Shown one piece after another: positions 35,277-43,235 of a stretch of DNA of 64,000 nt (position 1 is the first letter of the stretch; each line of letters starts with the position of its first letter). Under the pieces are notes generated by a model. The model worked only from the letters and a program-made list of their open reading frames with translations, had not been told where the DNA came from and made no database searches. The translations under genes and the position numbers were made by a program. Source of the stretch: Anaerolineaceae bacterium (GTDB lineage: Bacteria; Chloroflexota; Anaerolineae; Aggregatilineales; Phototrophicaceae); the NCBI GenBank assembly GCA_020634135.1, contig JACKCG010000003.1, positions 62,001 through 126,000 of the forward strand, given 5' to 3'.

Positions 35277-36074
35277 CTAGGTCGCCAGGAAACGACCATA
35301 GATTTCGCCCACGATTCCCGGCCTCAGGAACAGGTCGGCCAGTGAAGGCAGAACTTCCAGCCGCGCATCCGGGATGGTCGCCGCGTAACGCTGTGCCAGT
35401 TCAAACGGGTGCAGCGGGTCGTTTTCCCAGCCGATGATGCAGGTCGGAACCGGTATGGTTTTCAGGACATCCAGGCTGGGCATGATCTCCCACTGCATGA
35501 CGCTCTGGCAGGCAGTGGCGAAGCTCGCCGGGTCATGCGAGCCATGCATCGCCGCAATGGCGGCAATCAACGGCGGCGGCCATCCGAGTTCGTCGCGCTG
35601 GCGTACAGCGGCGGCGGCTAAATAGCCTTCCTTGCCGAGTTCGAGCATAGACCGCCCCATATCGCCCACGCCCACCGCCTGGGTATTGACCGTATCGCCA
35701 AAGGCGGGTGCGGTCAGCAGGAGCTTTTCAACCCGCTCCGGGTGGCGCAGCGCAAATACCAGCGTTGTCGCCGCCCCCATTGACTCACCGCCCACAATGG
35801 CTTTCTGAATACCGAACGCATCCAGCACGGCGGCCATGTCTTCGGCCATACGCTCCACGTCATACAGAGCCGGGTCGGTCACCGGCGTTGAATCACAGTG
35901 GCCGCGCTGGTCATAGATGATAACCTGGTAGTGGTCGGCCAGCGGCGCGAATTGTCCCCGCGAGATATGGCGGTTGCCGGTCAGCCCGTGCGCGAAGATC
36001 AGCGGCGCGCCCGCTCCAAATGTCTCGACAGCCAGTTGCAGGCCATCCGATGCGATATAGGTCATGTTACTCAT
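35277..36074 (-). CDS. Alpha/beta hydrolase with apparent loss of the catalytic histidine
   Basis: 265 residues from the ATG at 36074 (AGAGG five bases upstream; longer frames overlap the aldolase gene more). Core motifs are 'LIFAHGLTGNRH' for the oxyanion hole, 'VIIYDQRGHCDS', and the nucleophile elbow 'GGESMGA' with Ser98. The acid is probably the Asp of 'WENDPLHP'. At the place where family members have 'GxGH', this protein reads 'LPSLADLFLRPG', with no His. It may use another residue or be a non-canonical esterase/lactonase. Its overlap with the aldolase suggests a role in rhamnoside deacylation or lactone opening, which is inference. Confidence 0.75.
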   Translation of the reverse strand: MSNMTYIASDGLQLAVETFGAGAPLIFAHGLTGNRHISRGQFAPLADHYQVIIYDQRGHCDSTPVTDPALYDVERMAEDMAAVLDAFGIQKAIVGGESMGAATTLVFALRHPERVEKLLLTAPAFGDTVNTQAVGVGDMGRSMLELGKEGYLAAAAVRQRDELGWPPPLIAAIAAMHGSHDPASFATACQSVMQWEIMPSLDVLKTIPVPTCIIGWENDPLHPFELAQRYAATIPDARLEVLPSLADLFLRPGIVGEIYGRFLAT

Positions 36075-36843
36075 CATTACCTCTTGTTGATCCGGTGTTA
36101 GATTGCAGTCTGCCCCGGCGGTAATGCTCATCAGGCCGGGTATGGATGCGCGCTACTGCTTCAGGACTCAGGAACTGCGGGCCACCCAGGGCATACGTGC
36201 CGAGCAGGATACGGGCGGTCTTGACCATCATCGCCGTAATCTGCTCAACGGCTTCCGCTGTTTGCCCCAGGGCTACCAGCCCGTGATTCTGCATCAGGAT
36301 CACGCGGGGCGGCTCACCGTACTGGCGTATATGCCGTTCAATCCCCTCGCGCACCGCCCGCGCCAGCGGCAGGCCGGGGTCAATATACGGGATAAACAAC
36401 GGCGCCGGGCCGCATACGACAATCTCATCCGGGAAGAGCCGGCCCGAAACGGCCTGTTCAGCTTGCCGGGAACACAACACCGCATTCACAGCGGTAGGAT
36501 GGGTGTGGCCGACGAACCGAGCGCCGCCCAGCGTCAGGGCGAGCGCATGGAGCGCGGTTTCTACCGAAGGCCGCCCGCTCCCGGCGATAACCGCCGCTGT
36601 GAGCCGGTCTTTGATGGCGGTATCGCTCAGGTCTTCGTCCAGGAACGCCAGGATTTTGCTGGTATCCACCTGGACAAATCCATCGCCGGTAATGCCAACC
36701 AGCGATACGCCGCTGGCCTTCACCCAGAAGCGGTCTGCGTCAATCCTCGCGGAAGTATTCCCCTCGCCTAGAATGACATAGTCGTGATGTGGTTCGCCCA
36801 GGTTACGGGAGAGGGCGAGCAGTGGGGTCAGTGTGTCCGTCAT
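36067..36843 (-). CDS. Class II aldolase (probable rhamnulose-1-phosphate aldolase role)
   Basis: 258 residues of the class II aldolase/adducin fold. Zinc-binding and catalytic landmarks: 'GEGNTSARI', 'SVETALHAL' with the catalytic Glu, 'VGHTHPTAVNAVL' with the HxH pair, and 'LMQNHGLVALG' with the third His. These enzymes split fuculose/rhamnulose 1-phosphate into DHAP and L-lactaldehyde. With rhaI and rhaB in the operon and no other aldolase, rhamnulose 1-phosphate is the most probable substrate. No dehydrogenase domain is fused, unlike the bifunctional RhaE type. It overlaps the hydrolase gene by 8 bases. Confidence 0.85.
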   Translation of the reverse strand: MTDTLTPLLALSRNLGEPHHDYVILGEGNTSARIDADRFWVKASGVSLVGITGDGFVQVDTSKILAFLDEDLSDTAIKDRLTAAVIAGSGRPSVETALHALALTLGGARFVGHTHPTAVNAVLCSRQAEQAVSGRLFPDEIVVCGPAPLFIPYIDPGLPLARAVREGIERHIRQYGEPPRVILMQNHGLVALGQTAEAVEQITAMMVKTARILLGTYALGGPQFLSPEAVARIHTRPDEHYRRGRLQSNTGSTRGNDE

Positions 36844-36866
36844 TTCTCACCGTACTGTTTTTGCGG

Positions 36867-37694
36867 CTACGCCTTGATCGCGCCCGATGTCAGACCGGCA
36901 ATGAATGTCCGCATACTCACCAGGAACAGGACAATCAGCGGGATGGAACTGATGACCGAGGCGGCCATACCCTGCCCCGGTTCCGGCACGGTGCGTCCGA
37001 GATAAAAAACGACCAGCCGCAGCGCCACCGTCTGAATCTGCGGGTCGGAGAGCACCAGGCTGGGCCAGACATAGTCGTTCCAGAACAGCCAGATCAAAAA
37101 CACGCCAACCGCGCTCATCACCGGACGGGCCAGCGGCAGCCCGAAATGAATATACATACGAAAGAATCCAGCGCCGTCAATCTGCGCAGACTCGAACAGT
37201 TCTTTCGGCAGGTTATAGAAGAAGGTGTACATCACCAGAATTGCAAAACTCTGGCTGGCTGCGTATGGCAGAATCACTGCCCATCGGGTGTTGGTCAAGC
37301 CCAGGTCTACGATGAGCATGAAAAGCGGCACCAGAATGACAGTAGAGGGAATTGCCAGCACCGCCAGCACATAGTAGAACAACAGCTTGCGCCCCCTGAA
37401 GCTGAACCGCGCCAGCGCGAAGGCTGTCAGCGAGCCGAAAAGCATTACCCCGGCGACCCCGGTCCCAATGATGACCGTGTTGTTCAGGTAGGTGTTCGAC
37501 ATAAACGACCAGGCCACTTCATAGTTACTGAAATTGAAGGGCAGAGTCGGCAGCAGCGGCTGCGCGCCGTACTGGAAAAAATCCTTGCCAGAAATAGAGA
37601 GCATGACAAATATAGGGAAAAAGGTCGGGATGGCGAATAACAGCAGGATCAGATGAAGCGGCACATCGTCGCGGAGTTTCTTAAGCCTTTGCAT
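36867..37694 (-). CDS. ABC sugar transporter permease, MalG/CUT1 type
   Basis: 275 residues with six membrane helices. The EAA loop is 'ELFESAQIDGAGFFRMYIHFGLPLARP' in pieces ('ESAQIDGAGFFRMY', 'LPLARPV'), as in carbohydrate uptake family 1 inner-membrane components. It pairs with the permease gene upstream (14-base gap). No ATPase gene is in the cluster; CUT1 systems of this kind commonly borrow a shared MsmK/UgpC-type ATPase encoded elsewhere. Confidence 0.93.
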   Translation of the reverse strand: MQRLKKLRDDVPLHLILLLFAIPTFFPIFVMLSISGKDFFQYGAQPLLPTLPFNFSNYEVAWSFMSNTYLNNTVIIGTGVAGVMLFGSLTAFALARFSFRGRKLLFYYVLAVLAIPSTVILVPLFMLIVDLGLTNTRWAVILPYAASQSFAILVMYTFFYNLPKELFESAQIDGAGFFRMYIHFGLPLARPVMSAVGVFLIWLFWNDYVWPSLVLSDPQIQTVALRLVVFYLGRTVPEPGQGMAASVISSIPLIVLFLVSMRTFIAGLTSGAIKA

Positions 37695-37708
37695 GATGAC
37701 TCACTCCC

Positions 37709-38656
37709 TCAGACCAGATCATCGCTGGTGCGCGTCAACCGGAGTTGCATGAGGGTGACGACCAGCACCAGAAGAAAGAGAATGGTGCCAATGGCTGACC
37801 CGTACCCCAGGTCAAAGTCCCGATTGATGGCAAGATACATCCGCAATCCTGGTACCATGCTGGCATAACCCGGGCCGCCGTTCGTCATGATGAGCGGCAG
37901 TTCAAAGCTGCGCAGCCAGAAAACCAGCGTGAGCAGCACCAGCAGGCGCATCTGCGGGCGCAGCAGCGGCAGTTCAATGCTGCGGAAGCGCCGGAAACTC
38001 CCCGCGCCATCCACTACCGCCGCATCCAGCACTTCTTCCGGGATGTCCTGCAAACCGGCATAGTAGATGAGAAAGTTTATCCCGGCCACCCAGGGGAAAC
38101 TGGTAAACGCCAGCGCCCCCATGACGGTATTCCGATCCCCCAGCCATCCCCGTGCCAGGTGTTCCAGCCCAATGGCCGACAGGACGATGTTGATACCGCC
38201 ATCGGTTGAATACATCCAGCGCCAGACAAGAATGGTGGCTACCGACGGCACAACTATCGGGATGACGAATGCCACCCGCCACCAGTACTGCGCCGTCAGG
38301 CTCTTCAGACGGAAGATGAATATCGCCACAATCATCGGAAGAGTGGTGACAACAGCGACATTGAACAGGGCTAAGAAGGCCAGGTTCTTGAACGAATCCA
38401 GCAGACGTTTATCCCCAAAGACGCGCTCGTAATTGGCAAAATCCACCCACCGCGCCCCACGTATATCCACATACTGGAAAGACGTGATAATCCCTTTGAC
38501 GGCTGGATAGTAGAAGAAAACCAGCAGCAGAATCACGGTGGGAAGCACGAACAAGTACAGGGGAGAGATGGAACGGATACGGTCCCAAAGGAGACGACTG
38601 CGTAGCCTGGGACGGGCTGCCGGCTCCGAGAGCGGCACAGAATTGTTGATAGACAT
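37709..38656 (-). CDS. ABC sugar transporter permease, MalF/CUT1 type
   Basis: 315 residues, six membrane helices after a cytoplasmic N-terminus of ~35 residues. The EAA motif 'EVLDAAVVDGAGSFRRFRSIELPLL' (in pieces) is clear. It follows the binding-protein gene after a 106-base gap that holds a strong hairpin. Confidence 0.93.
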   Translation of the reverse strand: MSINNSVPLSEPAARPRLRSRLLWDRIRSISPLYLFVLPTVILLLVFFYYPAVKGIITSFQYVDIRGARWVDFANYERVFGDKRLLDSFKNLAFLALFNVAVVTTLPMIVAIFIFRLKSLTAQYWWRVAFVIPIVVPSVATILVWRWMYSTDGGINIVLSAIGLEHLARGWLGDRNTVMGALAFTSFPWVAGINFLIYYAGLQDIPEEVLDAAVVDGAGSFRRFRSIELPLLRPQMRLLVLLTLVFWLRSFELPLIMTNGGPGYASMVPGLRMYLAINRDFDLGYGSAIGTILFLLVLVVTLMQLRLTRTSDDLV

Positions 38657-38697
38657 CGTTTTTCCAGACTAGAATAATCAAGAACTAATTTACAAGA

Positions 38698-38728
38698 CGA
38701 TGCGGCTCAATCATTGCGAGCCGCATCG
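38698..38728 (-). promoter_or_regulatory. Strong hairpin between the binding-protein gene and the permease genes
   Basis: CGATGCGGCTC, 9-base loop, GAGCCGCATCG: a perfect 11-bp stem with no adequate T-run. Such structures commonly stabilise the binding-protein message and lower permease expression. Confidence 0.65.
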
Positions 38729-38762
38729 CAAGAAAACTCGCCTGGGTCACAGGCTGTCTATT

Positions 38763-40277
38763 CTATTCCCAGGAGTCGGAATCCCATTCGGGGTGCGCCA
38801 TAAGTACCCGCTGGATAGCGCTATCCAGCAGGAATTGGAATTCGTCAAACGCTTCTTCAATCGTCATCGCGTCGCCCATGTATTCCCCAAACAGGCGTGA
38901 CCACTCGGAGTCCAACGCCCGGTCAAAGGTCGCCCATGCCAGATTGGATGTGCCATTCTCATAAGCGCCCGGCTGGAAGAAACCACGCAGTTGAACGACT
39001 TTTTCCGGGTTATTCGGGAAAACCTCTTCAATCGGCGTGCCCGGTGTGAAGCAGGGGATCGGCTGTTTGTCACACCACTGCTGCAACTGAGCCGGGGCTG
39101 TCACCCATTGCGCCAGGTCACGCGCCATTTCAAACTGAAGCTGACCGCTTTCCACCGTTGTCAGCGGGATGAAGAGATAGAGGCTGCCGCTGCCGGCAGA
39201 ACCCAGATTCCCAACACGACGCGGGATGACATCGTTGCCATACTCGCTGTCGGCGGCTGTCACCGGCGGCTCATAGAACGTGCCCCACTCAAAATTGATA
39301 TTCGGATTGGCGGCGATTGAGGCCAGACGCAGATTCATCGTGTTGACAATAGCGACTTCGCCCTGGGCAAACAGGTCGGCTTCTGGTGGCGGGGAGAGGA
39401 AGTCTTCCTGCCAGTACTGCGACCATTCTTTCAGCAGTCGCCAGGTTTCCGCCACACGCGGGTCACTGAGGGAGAAACGCTCGGTAACAACGCAGTAGAC
39501 CATTTCTTTGTCGTTCAGATTGCCAAAGGGGGCTTCAAAATCGCAGTCGGCCACTACATCGGCCATCATCTGCTCCCGGATCGTCCATTCCGCCCAGTTC
39601 CAGAGGAACCCATCCGGCCCGGCCATCGGCATCAGGAAGGGGGTATACCCGGCATCTTCGAGCGTCTGCTGGATGGACATGAATTCACCCCAGGTCGCCG
39701 GGACATCAATGCCGAGTTCGTCAAAGACCGTTTTGTTATAGGCATAGGTGGTCACGCCGGTATCGCCGGAGAGTGTCGGCCCGACAACGCGATGTCCACC
39801 ATCCGAGGCCACCGAATTATTCAGCACCAGCCCATCCAATGGGAAGTCGTCAAGCCAGGTGGGGTTCTCGCTGTAGGGGTTGGGCTGCGCCAGATCATCA
39901 TTGAAGTTATAAATCAGGTCGGCGGCATTCGTAATATCCGGGCCGGGGAAGTACATCAGCACGATGTCCGGCAGCGTCCCTGCCAGGAGATTGGTGTTAA
40001 TCCAGGCGAAGCGTTCGGCCACACCGTTCCCACCAATGTATTCGTACTTCAGGGTGACATTCGGGTACATGGCAGCCCATGCCTGGAAAATTTCATGCAT
40101 CACATAGGCATCCTGCCGCTCCGGTACCAGGTCAATCTGCCCCCAAACGGCGACGGTGAGTTCGCCGGCGAAGTCCGCGCCATGCTCGGTGTCCTGGGCG
40201 ATACCAACCTGCACCATACTGAGGAGAAGGATCAACAAACCAGAAATAATAATGAGCTTAAACGATTTCATTTTCAT
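38763..40277 (-). CDS. Extracellular sugar-binding protein of the CUT1 ABC importer
   Basis: 504 residues from the ATG at 40277 (AGGTAG 9 bases upstream; the longer frame begins with TTG). The signal peptide has a Lys-rich start and a hydrophobic core 'LIIISGLLILLLSM', with cleavage near 'GIAQD'. The mature protein has the two-lobed family 1 pattern ('GELTVAVWGQ', 'LPDIVLMYFPG', 'YAYNKTVFDELGID', 'FLSPPPEADLFAQGEVAI'). There is no lipobox Cys. It would bind rhamnosides or rhamno-oligosaccharides outside the membrane; that substrate is inferred from the operon. First gene of the cluster, directly under the promoter at 40461-40489. Confidence 0.9.
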   Translation of the reverse strand: MKMKSFKLIIISGLLILLLSMVQVGIAQDTEHGADFAGELTVAVWGQIDLVPERQDAYVMHEIFQAWAAMYPNVTLKYEYIGGNGVAERFAWINTNLLAGTLPDIVLMYFPGPDITNAADLIYNFNDDLAQPNPYSENPTWLDDFPLDGLVLNNSVASDGGHRVVGPTLSGDTGVTTYAYNKTVFDELGIDVPATWGEFMSIQQTLEDAGYTPFLMPMAGPDGFLWNWAEWTIREQMMADVVADCDFEAPFGNLNDKEMVYCVVTERFSLSDPRVAETWRLLKEWSQYWQEDFLSPPPEADLFAQGEVAIVNTMNLRLASIAANPNINFEWGTFYEPPVTAADSEYGNDVIPRRVGNLGSAGSGSLYLFIPLTTVESGQLQFEMARDLAQWVTAPAQLQQWCDKQPIPCFTPGTPIEEVFPNNPEKVVQLRGFFQPGAYENGTSNLAWATFDRALDSEWSRLFGEYMGDAMTIEEAFDEFQFLLDSAIQRVLMAHPEWDSDSWE

Positions 40278-40390
40278 CGAACTTGCTACCTTTCTTATAG
40301 ACAAGCATGTACCTGATGGATGGCTCTTGTTTAAACCGGCTCACGCTCCGGGTATCACCTCCTTGATCGCCATGTTCACTTACACATTGG

Positions 40391-40412
40391 CTTTCGTTCA
40401 CTTTCGTTTCAG
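40391..40412. promoter_or_regulatory. Operator candidate C, double CTTTCGTT repeat
   Basis: CTTTCGTTCA-CTTTCGTTTC, two direct CTTTCGTT units. It lies about 45 bases downstream of the predicted start of the transport operon. DeoR-family operators often consist of such CTTTC/TTTCG repeats. Confidence 0.5.
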
Positions 40413-40460
40413 AAGCAATAAATACCTGAAAATAAGCCCTGCACCAACTATTCTATCTGG

Positions 40461-40489
40461 ATTATGGGGCACTACTTTCGCTTTGTCAA
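40461..40489 (-). promoter_or_regulatory. Promoter of the rhamnoside operon
   Basis: Minus strand TTGACA, 17-base spacer, CATAAT: eleven of twelve consensus positions. Predicted start near 40454, leader about 177 bases to the binding-protein gene. Confidence 0.8.
40475..40487. promoter_or_regulatory. Operator candidate B inside the promoter
   Basis: CTTTCGCTTTGTC overlaps the -35 box and spacer of the transport operon promoter, the position expected for a repressor. Confidence 0.55.
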
Positions 40490-40520
40490 TAAAATGAAAA
40501 AATTCACAATTCAAATGAAG

Positions 40521-40538
40521 GGTTTCGCTTTCATTTAG
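40521..40538. promoter_or_regulatory. Operator candidate A
   Basis: GGTTTCGCTTTCATTTAG. It shares TTTCGCTTT with site B and lies just upstream of a TATAAT at 40547-40552, so it would cover the -35 region of the regulator's own promoter. Confidence 0.5.
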
Positions 40539-40546
40539 ATTGCCAG

Positions 40547-40583
40547 TATAATGTGTTGACACCTAGAATGCTTAGCACAAAAT
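40547..40583 (+). promoter_or_regulatory. Promoter region of the DeoR-family gene
   Basis: Two alternatives: a perfect TATAAT (40547-40552) whose -35 region is occupied by operator A, or TTGACA (40556-40561) with CAAAAT after 16 bases. Confidence 0.5.
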
Positions 40584-40617
40584 ACACTTTTCGATAGCAG
40601 AAGATGGGCGAAACCAA

Positions 40618-41409
40618 ATGACCTCAATGGACGAACGACTTGCAGAAATCCTCCATATCCTTGATCGCCGCCAGGAACGTGTGGATGTCCGTGAACTCTC
40701 CGAGATCATGGGGGTTTCGACGGTTACGATCAGGAATGACCTGAATACATTAGCACGGGAAGGCAAGATTCTGCGGGTGCATGGGGGGGCTGTCCGGGTA
40801 GAGCCGAGCAAAACCGAAGAATACACCTTCAAGACCCGCCAGCGTCTGTGCGCCGACGAGAAATATCGTATTGGCAGTTTAGCCGCTTCACTGGTTAATC
40901 CCATGGATTTCATCCTGCTCGATTCAAGCACTACCGCGCTGGCCGTGGGGCGGGCATTACAGGACCGGTCATCCGAAATGGACATCACGGTTGTCACAAC
41001 CGGTATCTGGACGGCGGTTGAACTCATGGGAACACGGGGAATCAACGTGGTCGTGGCCGGGGGCAATTTACGGAGTGTCACCGGTTCTCTGGTCGGCCCG
41101 CTGGCCCGCGACTTCCTCAAGAAGATCAACATCCGGCGGGCTTTCCTGGGGGCATGGGGGATCACCCTGGAAGAAGGCGTGACCGATATTAACCTGCTGG
41201 AGGTTGAACTCAAGCAGATGATCGTTGAACTCGCTGAAGAGGTGATTATGGTTCTCGACAGCAGCAAGTTTGGGGAAACCGGGATGGTGTCTTTCGCCGC
41301 CATCAACCAGATTGACTGTGTCATCACCGATGAAAAGGCCCCTGCCGACATTGTTGAAGCGATGCGCGGTCAGGGTGTGCGGGTGATGATCGCAAAAAAT
41401 GCTCCATAG
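40618..41409 (+). CDS. DeoR-family transcriptional regulator of the rhamnoside operon
   Basis: 263 residues, full length. An N-terminal winged helix (residues 5-60, 'VDVRELSEIMGVSTVTIRNDLNTL' read as helix-turn-helix) is followed by the conserved 'RVHGGAV' linker. The C-terminal phosphosugar-sensing domain (about 75-255) shows 'DEKYRIGSLAASLV', 'ILLDSSTTALAVGRAL', 'VVAGGNLR...GSLVGPLA' and 'DSSKFG'. Divergent from the transport operon with three repeat sites between, so it most likely represses that operon until a phosphorylated sugar such as rhamnulose 1-phosphate accumulates. The effector is inference. Confidence 0.9.
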   Translation: MTSMDERLAEILHILDRRQERVDVRELSEIMGVSTVTIRNDLNTLAREGKILRVHGGAVRVEPSKTEEYTFKTRQRLCADEKYRIGSLAASLVNPMDFILLDSSTTALAVGRALQDRSSEMDITVVTTGIWTAVELMGTRGINVVVAGGNLRSVTGSLVGPLARDFLKKINIRRAFLGAWGITLEEGVTDINLLEVELKQMIVELAEEVIMVLDSSKFGETGMVSFAAINQIDCVITDEKAPADIVEAMRGQGVRVMIAKNAP

Positions 41410-41519
41410 CGCGAAGCTGACAAGTGCGTTTGCCACTGGTATAGTATGCGATAGATGCTTATCCTCTTAAAAGTATCGCAAATGAGACCAGAGGACAGAA
41501 CACGCGCTAAAGGGGGCGA

Positions 41520-43235
41520 ATGAGACAGGTTTTGGCACATCGCGGCTGGATACTCTTCGCGCTGCTGGCGCTGGTTGGCGCATTCGCCCTTATGCGGCTG
41601 TCCGCAGCACCCGGCTATACCGATTCCTACTATCACTTTAACGCAGCAACCCGGCTGGTTTCCGGTGACGGCCTGACCGACCCGTACCTCTGGACGTATA
41701 TCGGCGCGCCAGAGACTCTACCGTCTCCCTCTCACCGCTACTGGATGCCCCTCACATCGCTGATTGCCGCACTCGGTATGGGTCTCGCCAATGCGCCGGG
41801 GGATTACGCGGCAGCGACATGGCCGTTCGCCTTGATGCTGGCGGGGACGGCACTCACCGGGTTCTGGCTGGGCCGCAGGCTCGGCGGCAGGGCGCGGCAC
41901 GCCTGGATTGCCGGGCTGCTGACACTGTTTAGTGGTTTCTTTACCCGTTTCTGGGGACAAACGGACACCTTCGCCCCCTATGCCCTGGTTGGGTCGCTGT
42001 GCCTTGTGGCGCTGGGGTACACAAATACAATGGGATTACAACGTAGGGGCGACCCAATGTGGTCGCCCGATGATGGATTGCCCGAAACCCGGACGCCCAG
42101 AAGGGCGTCCCTACAACCGCCATCCGTAGGGACAGGGCCTGCCCTGTCCGCTGATAAACGCAACCTTCGGAACCGGATACTTTTCGCCCTCACCGGCATC
42201 CTGGCCGGACTGGCACACCTGACACGGGCGGACGGGGTGCTGCTGCTCCTGGTCGGCTGCGCGGCGGCGCTGTGGCCGGTGCGCGGCGAACGCTATCCCG
42301 TGATCCTGCGGCGGGCGCTGCCGGGGCTGGTCATCATGACGCTGGCCTATCTGCTGGTGATGCTCCCCTGGTTCGCCCATAATATGGCCGTCAGCGGGAC
42401 TCCGCTGCCCGTCGGCGGGACACAGGCGATCTGGTTCCGTGAGTACAATGACCTGTTCAATTACCCGCCGGATTCGTCGCCAGGGACGTTTTTCGCAGAC
42501 GGTATCGCGCCGCTGTTTACGACCCGCTGGGAAGCCTTCAGCAGTAACCTGGGGACGTTCATCGCCGTCGAAGGGCTGGTGGTGATGATGCCGCTCATGC
42601 TGCTGGGGCTGTGGGTACGGCGGCACGACGGCTTCCTGCGTGGTTTCTGGCTGTATGCGTTGGGGCTGCACCTGGCGATGACGCTGGTTTTCCCGTTTCC
42701 CGGCTATCGCGGCGGCCTGTTTCATTCAGCGGCAGCGCTTATCCCCTGGTGGGCAGCACTGGGCGTAGCCGGGCTGGATGACGCGGTGGACTGGGCCGCC
42801 CGGCGGCGCAGACAGTGGCGGGCAGGGACGGCGAAGGTGATTTTCTCGGCGGCGCTGCTGGTCGTCGCCCTCTTCCTGAGCCTGAGCACCGGGCTGGCGA
42901 ACCGCGTCGGCGGCGGCACACCCCGCCTGTATGATGAACTGCGGGCCATTTTACCGGAAAACGCCCGTGTGATGATTAACGACCCGGCGGCACTCTACTA
43001 CTTCACTGGACTCGGCGGCGTGGTGCTGCCCAATGAGTCCCCGGATGTGATTCCCGAAGTCGCCCGGCGCTATGGCGTCAGTTATCTGCTGCTGCAAGAT
43101 GTCACGGCGGACGGACGCGCTGCCGATGCTGCACCGCCCCCACTATGGCCGGTGCTGACCGGCGACTATTCCTTTTTGACACCGATTTCGCTGGATGTTC
43201 CAGGTGTAAGGCTGTATGCGATCACTGTTGAGTAG
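41520..43235 (+). CDS. GT-C family membrane glycosyltransferase with repeat-derived insertion
   Basis: 571 residues, about ten to eleven membrane helices and a periplasmic C-terminal domain. The first outer loop 'GYTDSYYHFNAATRL' holds the acidic residues expected of the GT39/GT83 (PMT/ArnT-like) group. Between two helices, residues ~168-217 are encoded by three GTAGGG-type palindromes (42043-42149) that keep the frame and add a polar loop rich in Pro, Arg and Ser. It should act on a polyprenyl-linked sugar donor; acceptor unknown. It overlaps the next gene by 20 bases. Confidence 0.7.
   Translation: MRQVLAHRGWILFALLALVGAFALMRLSAAPGYTDSYYHFNAATRLVSGDGLTDPYLWTYIGAPETLPSPSHRYWMPLTSLIAALGMGLANAPGDYAAATWPFALMLAGTALTGFWLGRRLGGRARHAWIAGLLTLFSGFFTRFWGQTDTFAPYALVGSLCLVALGYTNTMGLQRRGDPMWSPDDGLPETRTPRRASLQPPSVGTGPALSADKRNLRNRILFALTGILAGLAHLTRADGVLLLLVGCAAALWPVRGERYPVILRRALPGLVIMTLAYLLVMLPWFAHNMAVSGTPLPVGGTQAIWFREYNDLFNYPPDSSPGTFFADGIAPLFTTRWEAFSSNLGTFIAVEGLVVMMPLMLLGLWVRRHDGFLRGFWLYALGLHLAMTLVFPFPGYRGGLFHSAAALIPWWAALGVAGLDDAVDWAARRRRQWRAGTAKVIFSAALLVVALFLSLSTGLANRVGGGTPRLYDELRAILPENARVMINDPAALYYFTGLGGVVLPNESPDVIPEVARRYGVSYLLLQDVTADGRAADAAPPPLWPVLTGDYSFLTPISLDVPGVRLYAITVE
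42043..42068. repeat. In-gene palindrome 1
   Basis: GTAG followed by GGGCGACC, loop CAATGT, GGTCGCCC. Perfect 8-bp stem in the reading frame of the glycosyltransferase. Confidence 0.8.
42091..42114. repeat. In-gene palindrome 2 (reverse orientation)
   Basis: GGACGCCC, loop AGAA, GGGCGTCC, then CTAC, i.e. GTAGGGACGCCC on the other strand. Confidence 0.8.
42126..42149. repeat. In-gene palindrome 3
   Basis: GTAG then GGACAGGGC, CT, GCCCTGTCC: perfect 9-bp stem. Confidence 0.8.

Noticed and set aside
42043..42149. CRISPR array suspected from closely spaced repeats
   Set aside because: The palindromes share only the GTAGGG head and differ in core; there is no constant repeat, regular spacer or cas gene.
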